Shown here piece by piece: positions 58,546-64,000 of a stretch of 64,000 nucleotides of DNA; the first letter of the stretch is position 1; every line of letters begins with the position of its first letter. The stretch covers positions 124,001 through 188,000 of the forward strand of contig NZ_FXTC01000002.1 of NCBI RefSeq assembly GCF_900182655.1, read 5' to 3'. The notes beneath the pieces are model-generated. The model saw only the letters and a program-made list of their open reading frames with translations, had not been told where the DNA came from and ran no database searches. Origin of the DNA: Chryseobacterium rhizoplanae. Its GTDB lineage: Bacteria; Bacteroidota; Bacteroidia; Flavobacteriales; Weeksellaceae. The translations under genes and the position numbers were made by a program.

Positions 58546-61533
58546 TTATTTCAATTTCTTCTTAACTGCTACCTCTTCATAAACTTCAAGAATATCACCG
58601 ATTTCGATATCATTGTAACCTTTCAAGTTCAGACCACATTCGTAGCCTTTTGTGACTTCTTTAACATCGTCTTTGAAACGCTTCAAGCTTTCAAGTTCAC
58701 CGTCAAATTTAACAATACCATCTCTTAACAGACGTACTTTCGATTGTCTTGTAACTTTTCCGGTAAGAACCATACATCCGGCAATTGAACCAACTTTAGA
58801 AATCTTGAATACCTCACGGATTTCAACATTACCAATTACCTGCTCCTGAATTTCCGGAGAAAGCATTCCTTCCATTGCTTCTTTTACCTCGTCTATAGCT
58901 TTATAGATTACAGAGTATGTTCTGATTTCAATTTCCTCACGGTCTGCAAGTTCTTTTGCATTAGCACCTGCTCTCACATTGAATCCAATGATAATTGCAT
59001 CTGACGCCGCTGCTAAATTGATATCAGATTCTGTGATCTGTCCTACACCTGAGTGAAGAATTTTCACGCTGATTTCCTCTGTTGACAATCTTTGTAACTG
59101 ATCAGAAAGTGCTTCCACAGAACCATCCACGTCACCTTTAAGAATAATATTCAATTCTTTGAACTCTCCTAAAGCAATACGTCTACCTAATTCTTCAAGT
59201 GTTGTATGTTTTTTCGTTCTGATAGAAAGTTCTCTCTGAAGCTGTTCTCTCTTGTTTGCAATAGCCTTACCTTCACTTTCGTCAGCATATACACGGAACT
59301 TATCACCAGCTGTTGGCGCTCCATCTAAACCTAAGATTGTTGCAGGAATTGAAGGCCCCGCTTCCGCAAGGTTTTTCCCTCTTTCATCAAGTAAAGCTTT
59401 TACTTTACCATGATTTTTACCAGCTACTACATAGTCTCCAACTCTTAAGGTTCCGGTTTGTACTAACATTGTAGCAACATAACCTCTACCTTTATCTAAA
59501 GACGCTTCAATAACAACACCGTTTGCTGAACGATCAGGATTCGCTTTTAATTCAAGCATTTCAGCTTGTAATAAAACTTTCTCCAATAATACATCTACAT
59601 TATTACCAAACTTAGCTGAAATTTCCTGCGCCTGAACATTTCCTCCCCATTCTTCAACTAAAACCGGTGGGTTTAAGCCTGAAAGCTGTTGACGGATGTT
59701 ATCAGGATTTGCATTTGGTTTATCAACTTTATTGATTGCAATAATCATTGGTACCTGTGCAGCCTGTGCGTGAGCAATTGCTTCTTTCGTTTGTGGCATT
59801 ACATCATCATCGGCAGCAATTACAATAATCGCAATATCCGTGATCTGTGCACCTCTCGCTCTCATTGCTGTAAAGGCTTCGTGACCAGGAGTATCTAAGA
59901 ATGTAATTCTCTGACCGTTTTCCAGTTTCACGTTATAAGCACCAATGTGCTGTGTAATACCTCCGGATTCACCTGCAATTACGTTAGTTTTTCTAACATA
60001 ATCCAATAATGAAGTTTTACCGTGGTCAACGTGTCCCATTACAGTAACTACCGGTGCTCTTGACACTAAGCTTTCTTCGCTGTCGATTTCATCTTCGCTA
60101 TCGCCTTCTTCAAGGTCAGCATCCGAGAATTCAATTTTATAACCAAACTCATCTGCTACTAATAATAAAGTATCAGCTTCAAGTCTTTGGTTCATGGTAA
60201 CCATTACCCCTAGTGAGAAACAAGCAGAAATTACTTCAGTTGGAGAAACATTCATCAAACTTGCCAATTCACCTACAGTGATGAATTCTGTTACTTTAAG
60301 AGTTCTGTCTTGTGCCTCAAGCTCTTGCTGACGCTCATCCTGCTCTCTACGGAAAGTTCTTTTGTCTTTTCTGTGTTTTGCAGATTTAGATTTACCTCCT
60401 TTATTAGTAAGCTTTTCTAATGTTTCTTTGATCTGGTTTTTAACTTGCTCGTCAGTCAGCTCAACTGGCATAACTCTTTGTCCAGGTCTGTTGTTGTTCT
60501 GGCCTCCTTTTTTGAAGCCACCGCCACCTTGCCCCTGACGGTTTCCACCACCTTGGTTGTTTCCAAAACGGTTTCCGCCCTGACCCTGGCCGCCCTGGCC
60601 TTGAGGACGATTTCCTTGTCCTCCCTGACCTTGACGGTTTCCGCCTTGTCCACCATTGTTATTATGCGGACGGTTTCCTTGGCCTTGACCTTGTCCACCT
60701 TGGTTATTATTATTTCCTGAGTTTTGATTATTCCCCTGACCTTGTTGGTTATTCTGGCCACCAGGTTTTTCAATTCTCTTTCTTTTCTTTTTTGCCCCTG
60801 CACCTGGTTTTGGTGCAAATTGAGTCAAGTCAATCTTTTCTCCAACGATCTTAGGACCGTCAAGTTTTTGATAAACTGTCTCAATTTTCTGAGGTTCCTG
60901 AGATTCAGGTTCAGCCTCTGCTTTTGGAGTTTCCACTTTTTTCTCCTCTACAACAGCTGGTTTTGGAGTTTCTTTTACTGGTTCCACAGGTTTCACTTCT
61001 TCTTTTTTCTCCTCCATTTTTGGCTTGTCTTTTTTCACAGGTCTGTTTCTAGATTCTATTTGAGACAAATCAATTTTATCCAAAACTTTGAATTCCTGCT
61101 TTTCAGGAGCTGCTTTCACTTCCGGCTGTTCTTCTTTCACAATTTCTTCTTTCTTTTCTTCAACCGGTGTTGCAACAGGAGCCACAGGAGCTGCAGGAGC
61201 TTCTTCAACTTCAGGCTTCTTAGGTTCTAGATCAATTTTACCTAAAATTCTAGTTTCTGGTTTATTTGCTTTAGCTCTTATCACTTCAGGGGTTTTCTTT
61301 TCTTCAATTTCCAGTTTTTCTTCCGGAACTTTAGTGATCACCACCTCATGGGAAGCCTTTCTTTGTTCGCCGTCTTTAGCAAACTCAGCCTCCAATGCAG
61401 AATATGCCGATTCTTCCAATTGAGCGTTAGGATTGCTTTCAACTTCAATACCCTTTGATTGTAAAAACTCTACTAATCTGGACATCGAAATGTTGAATTC
61501 CTTAACCGCTTTATTTAATCTAATTTTTGGCAT
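58546..61533 (-). CDS. infB: Translation initiation factor IF-2
   Basis: The 995-residue GTPase places initiator tRNA on the 30S subunit. The N-terminal IF2_N motif ([21 protein letters not shown]) is followed by a Glu/Lys/Pro-rich region. A stretch of about 95 residues (about 256-350) is made almost only of Gly, Gln and Asn with Arg. The G domain has [11 protein letters not shown] (G1, about 497-507), DTPGHE and NKVDKP. The C-terminal domains are complete, ending in EVAVKKKLK. It is the last gene of the operon. The Gly/Asn/Gln block is unusually long and low in complexity. Confidence 0.97.
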   Translation of the reverse strand: MPKIRLNKAVKEFNISMSRLVEFLQSKGIEVESNPNAQLEESAYSALEAEFAKDGEQRKASHEVVITKVPEEKLEIEEKKTPEVIRAKANKPETRILGKIDLEPKKPEVEEAPAAPVAPVATPVEEKKEEIVKEEQPEVKAAPEKQEFKVLDKIDLSQIESRNRPVKKDKPKMEEKKEEVKPVEPVKETPKPAVVEEKKVETPKAEAEPESQEPQKIETVYQKLDGPKIVGEKIDLTQFAPKPGAGAKKKRKRIEKPGGQNNQQGQGNNQNSGNNNNQGGQGQGQGNRPHNNNGGQGGNRQGQGGQGNRPQGQGGQGQGGNRFGNNQGGGNRQGQGGGGFKKGGQNNNRPGQRVMPVELTDEQVKNQIKETLEKLTNKGGKSKSAKHRKDKRTFRREQDERQQELEAQDRTLKVTEFITVGELASLMNVSPTEVISACFSLGVMVTMNQRLEADTLLLVADEFGYKIEFSDADLEEGDSEDEIDSEESLVSRAPVVTVMGHVDHGKTSLLDYVRKTNVIAGESGGITQHIGAYNVKLENGQRITFLDTPGHEAFTAMRARGAQITDIAIIVIAADDDVMPQTKEAIAHAQAAQVPMIIAINKVDKPNANPDNIRQQLSGLNPPVLVEEWGGNVQAQEISAKFGNNVDVLLEKVLLQAEMLELKANPDRSANGVVIEASLDKGRGYVATMLVQTGTLRVGDYVVAGKNHGKVKALLDERGKNLAEAGPSIPATILGLDGAPTAGDKFRVYADESEGKAIANKREQLQRELSIRTKKHTTLEELGRRIALGEFKELNIILKGDVDGSVEALSDQLQRLSTEEISVKILHSGVGQITESDINLAAASDAIIIGFNVRAGANAKELADREEIEIRTYSVIYKAIDEVKEAMEGMLSPEIQEQVIGNVEIREVFKISKVGSIAGCMVLTGKVTRQSKVRLLRDGIVKFDGELESLKRFKDDVKEVTKGYECGLNLKGYNDIEIGDILEVYEEVAVKKKLK

Positions 61534-61609
61534 CTATATTATTTACTGTTTTTTAATTTTTAAAATTAAAGTATTTCCTTTTTACTGTTTATTAAGATTT
61601 ATTTAAATC

Positions 61610-62845
61610 TTAATCTTCAAATTCTTCTCTTAAAATACGTTTTACCTCTTCGATTGTTTCTTCTTCAAGGTCTACCATATTTAAAAGACTTTCAGTTTCT
61701 TTATCCAATACTGATTTTGCAGTTGTAAGTCCTACTTTCTTAAACTCATCCAAAATCCACTGCTCGATATCGTCATTAAATTCTCTCAATTCAACATCGT
61801 CATCCTCGCTGGACTCTCTGTATACATCAATTTCATATCCTGACAACCAAGAAGCCAGTCTAATATTCTGTCCTTGTTTTCCAATTACTTTAGAAATCTC
61901 TTCAACAGGAGTATATACTAATGCATAATTTTGATCCTCATTGATGTCAATTTTATTGACCGTAACGTTTCCTAAAGCTCTCTTCACCAAAATCTCAGGG
62001 TTTTTAGACCACTGAATAACATCGATGTTTTCATTTCTCAACTCTCTTACAACCCCATGAATTCTGGACCCCTTAACACCTACACAGGCACCTACCGGAT
62101 CAATTCTGTCATCATAAGCATCTACTGCAATCTTCGCCTTTTCACCAGGAATTCTTACTACCTTTTTCAGCATAATTGTTCCGTCCTGGATTTCAGGAAT
62201 TTCCAGCTCTAATAATTTCTCAAGGAATTTAGGCGCAGTTCTGGAAATAATAATCTGTGGTTTAGAACCTTTAAAGTCTACTGTTTCAACAATAGCTCTG
62301 ATATTCTCACCCTTTTTAAAGAAATCGGATGGGATCTGGTTTTCTTTTGGTAAAATAAATTCATTTCCTTCATCATCCAGCAGAATTACGTGCTTGTGAC
62401 GGATATGGTGGATTTCTCCTACAACTATTTCTCCAATTTTATCTCTAAACTGCTCGTACAGCATTGCATTATTGTGCTCCTGAAGTTTTGTAGCCAGGAT
62501 CTGCTTAAGGGTAAGAATATTTCTTCTTCCCAATTGAGCAACAGGAATTTCCATTGTAAAGTCCTCACCTACTTCGAAAGTAGGGTCAATCTTCTTTGCT
62601 TCAGAAATTTCAATTTCCAAATCATCATCTTCAGACATTTCGTCCTCAACAATTGTTTTATTTAAAAATATCTGAAAATCTCCTTTATCCGGGTTTACAA
62701 TCACATCAAAATGATCATCTGAGTCAAATCTTTTTCTCAAAAGAGTCTTCAGAGAATCTTCAATAATTGCCATAAGATCAATTTTACTGATCCCCTTTTC
62801 GTCTTTAAAATCACCAAAGGATTCAATCAACGCTATATTATCCAT
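61610..62845 (-). CDS. nusA: Transcription termination/antitermination factor NusA
   Basis: The 411-residue protein has the NusA order: an N-terminal RNA-polymerase-binding domain (1-125), an S1 domain (VVGEIHHIRHKHVILLDDEGNEFILP, about 135-200) and two KH domains (RIDPVGACVGVKGSRIHGVVRELRNENIDVI and VEEISKVIGKQGQNIRLASWLSG). The acidic C-terminal repeats of E. coli NusA are missing, as usual in Bacteroidetes. It controls pausing, termination and antitermination. It lies between rimP (16 bp) and infB (76 bp). Confidence 0.97.
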   Translation of the reverse strand: MDNIALIESFGDFKDEKGISKIDLMAIIEDSLKTLLRKRFDSDDHFDVIVNPDKGDFQIFLNKTIVEDEMSEDDDLEIEISEAKKIDPTFEVGEDFTMEIPVAQLGRRNILTLKQILATKLQEHNNAMLYEQFRDKIGEIVVGEIHHIRHKHVILLDDEGNEFILPKENQIPSDFFKKGENIRAIVETVDFKGSKPQIIISRTAPKFLEKLLELEIPEIQDGTIMLKKVVRIPGEKAKIAVDAYDDRIDPVGACVGVKGSRIHGVVRELRNENIDVIQWSKNPEILVKRALGNVTVNKIDINEDQNYALVYTPVEEISKVIGKQGQNIRLASWLSGYEIDVYRESSEDDDVELREFNDDIEQWILDEFKKVGLTTAKSVLDKETESLLNMVDLEEETIEEVKRILREEFED

Positions 62846-62861
62846 CTATTCTTTTTTCTTT

Positions 62862-63329
62862 TTAAAATTTAATTACTACTAATGCTTTCTTGATGTCAGA
62901 GTAAGAAATCTCTTTCTCCTCTTCTACATCTACTTTTCCTTTTCCGATATCTTTCGGCTTACGGTAACGCAAAGTAAGTGTGATCTTTTCATCATCTACT
63001 TTTGACAATTCTCCTTCTATTTTAGAAGAATCTTCCAGCATCACCTCAATCTCTCTTCCAATGTTTTTACCGAACTGTCTTGGTGTGGATAATGGCTCGC
63101 TCAATCCGGCAGACATCACCTGAAGGCTGAAGTCATGCTCTTCACGATCCATATTGAATTCTATTGCACGGCTTGCATCAAGACAGTCCTGCAGCGAAAC
63201 TCCGTTATCACCATCTAAAATCACTGTAATATCATCCCCCGCAGAAATTTTAAGATCAATAAGAAAAAGATCTTTTCTGGTCTCAAGGAATTCATTTAAT
63301 AATTCGTCAATTCTTTTTCTAAACTCCAT
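62862..63329 (-). CDS. rimP: Ribosome maturation factor RimP
   Basis: The 155-residue protein is needed for 30S subunit maturation. It shows FLIDLKISAGDDITVILDGDNGVSLQDCLDASRAIEF, the block VMSAGLSEPLSTPRQFGKNIGREIEVML and an SH3-like C-terminal domain. The order rimP-nusA-infB is highly conserved. It is the first gene; a perfect promoter lies about 80 bp upstream with a terminator-like hairpin between it and the ATG. Confidence 0.95.
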   Translation of the reverse strand: MEFRKRIDELLNEFLETRKDLFLIDLKISAGDDITVILDGDNGVSLQDCLDASRAIEFNMDREEHDFSLQVMSAGLSEPLSTPRQFGKNIGREIEVMLEDSSKIEGELSKVDDEKITLTLRYRKPKDIGKGKVDVEEEKEISYSDIKKALVVIKF

Positions 63330-63355
63330 ATAATTTTATCTTGATTTACAGTACG

Positions 63356-63380
63356 AAAAAAGGCTTTCTTCCGAAGCCTT
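63356..63380 (-). terminator. Terminator-like hairpin in the rimP-nusA-infB leader
   Basis: AAGGCTT (63360-63366) and AAGCCTT (63374-63380) form a 7-bp stem. Read on the minus strand it ends in TTTTTT (63361-63356). It lies between the predicted transcript start (about 63399) and the rimP ATG (63329), so full-length transcription must pass it. This would suit autoregulation by NusA. Confidence 0.65.
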
Positions 63381-63405
63381 CCCATTTTTTCCCGTAAATC
63401 CATTG

Positions 63406-63436
63406 CAAATATAAGCATTTTTTCCAAAAACACAAA
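63406..63436 (-). promoter_or_regulatory. Promoter of the rimP-nusA-infB operon
   Basis: The minus strand reads TTTG (63433-63436), exactly 19 bp, then TATATTTG (63406-63413), a perfect match to the Bacteroidetes consensus. Confidence 0.8.
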
Positions 63437-63511
63437 ATTATCTTAAGTATCAAGCAAATAGCGCCAGATTCATTTACAATAAATTAAAGGAATATGTCAC
63501 AGGATTTTTAT

Positions 63512-63519
63512 TACTTTTG
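63512..63519 (+). promoter_or_regulatory. -7 box of the UDP-glucose dehydrogenase gene
   Basis: TACTTTTG matches TAnnTTTG 25 bp before the TTG start codon. The -33 region is weak. Confidence 0.5.
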
Positions 63520-63544
63520 TCTTTAGAATTTTAAAACAAACATT

Positions 63545-64000
63545 TTGAACATAACGATTGTAGGAACAGGTTATGTAGGGTTAGTTACAGGAACTACTCT
63601 GGCAGAACTTGGTAATTCAGTATACTGTGTTGATATTGATGAAAAAAAAGTAAAAGGTTTGAAAAACGGCATTGTTCCCATCTATGAGCCGAACCTTGAA
63701 GAAATGTTTTTAAGAAACATCCAGTCTGAAAGATTATTTTTCACTACCGATCTTAAAGAAGCCTTAGACAAAAGCGAAGTCATATATCTTGCATTACCAA
63801 CTCCTCCGGGAGAAGACGGCTCTGCAGATTTATCTTATGTACTTCAGGTAGCCAATAATATTGGTGAAATGATGACGGAATACAAAGTTGTTGTCAATAA
63901 AAGCACTGTTCCCGTAGGAACTGCGGACAGGGTAAGAGAAACCATCTCTTCCAAAACGAATCTCCCTTTTGATGTCGTTTCAAATCCTGAATTTTTAAGA
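63545..64000 (+). CDS. UDP-glucose 6-dehydrogenase, C-terminus outside window
   Basis: A frame from TTG 63545 runs open for 152 codons to the end. It begins with the Rossmann fingerprint NITIVGTGYVGLVTGTTLAELG (GxGxxG), then VDIDEKKVKGLKNG, YEPNLEEMF and the STVPVGTADRVRETI block of the UDP-glucose/GDP-mannose dehydrogenase family. It oxidises UDP-glucose to UDP-glucuronate for polysaccharide synthesis. An in-frame stop at 63524 and the absence of any ATG between it and the conserved start make TTG the likely initiator. A -7 box lies 25 bp upstream. The catalytic Cys would lie beyond the window. Confidence 0.92.
   Translation, partial: MNITIVGTGYVGLVTGTTLAELGNSVYCVDIDEKKVKGLKNGIVPIYEPNLEEMFLRNIQSERLFFTTDLKEALDKSEVIYLALPTPPGEDGSADLSYVLQVANNIGEMMTEYKVVVNKSTVPVGTADRVRETISSKTNLPFDVVSNPEFLR

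Noticed and set aside
60484..60768. Repeated [13 protein letters not shown] units in infB as a CRISPR or tandem-repeat array
   Set aside because: They are in frame within the IF-2 protein and irregular in unit length; there are no spacers.
60445..61423. Several long ORFs antisense to infB
   Set aside because: They mirror the low-complexity Gly/Gln and Glu/Lys/Pro regions of IF-2 and show no protein-like pattern.

Overview
The window looks like a chromosomal piece from a Flavobacteriia member of the Weeksellaceae, most like Chryseobacterium. The support is: low GC; recurrent TTTG-N19-TAnnTTTG promoters typical of Bacteroidetes; type IX secretion (T9SS) sorting tails; SusC/SusD pairs; a bacillithiol enzyme (BshC); a flavobacterial-type LptD; and bS20 placed among tRNA-Glu genes. 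The genus is inferred from protein style, not from a search. No phage, insertion sequence, CRISPR array or rRNA was seen.

Layout. 1-9003 is housekeeping: TrhO (cut by the window edge), a Do-type protease, RidA, an LptD-like protein, a cell-wall amidase, rpsT and four tRNA-Glu genes. 9348-11114 holds two tandem secreted paralogues with T9SS tails. 11277-18251 is a cobalamin-riboswitch operon: a BtuB-like receptor, a beta-propeller lipoprotein like BtuG, a second lipoprotein and a large T9SS protein. 18321-24137 is a copper/redox neighbourhood: an MbnP-like lipoprotein, an MbnH-like di-haem protein, an outer-membrane protein, an exported Mn-type superoxide dismutase, SCO, a YHS lipoprotein and two small cysteine-motif paralogues. 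24517-35015 is a metal-efflux island: a Zn/Cd-type P-ATPase, a Fur-family regulator, a CDF transporter, a bestrophin, an RND adaptor and a CzcA pump fused to a TolC-like channel. Two of its promoters carry the same 15-bp palindrome at the same distance from the -7 box.

35016-36460 is a decayed accessory patch: an open-frame fragment, a small membrane gene broken in a T8 tract, a degraded copy of a susD 3' end and an intact 132-residue membrane protein. 36521-41194 is a SusC/SusD pair under a SAM-I riboswitch. 41393-51499 returns to metabolism and envelope: AroQ, PckA, a GHMP kinase, FabD, a LysM/binding-protein fusion, BshC and a putative porin. 51593-56792 is a second SusC/SusD operon with a Calx-beta-like lipoprotein. 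57584-58252 encodes one exported protein of unknown function. 58546-63436 is the rimP-nusA-infB operon with a terminator-like hairpin in its leader. A UDP-glucose 6-dehydrogenase gene runs off the right edge.

How they work together: the window is rich in outer-membrane import of scarce nutrients (B12, a probable methionine-related compound, an unknown glycan or peptide) and in metal handling. Two importers are controlled by RNA switches, and the efflux island probably by its own Fur-family protein. All functional calls rest on visible motifs and remembered family features. No database search was run.
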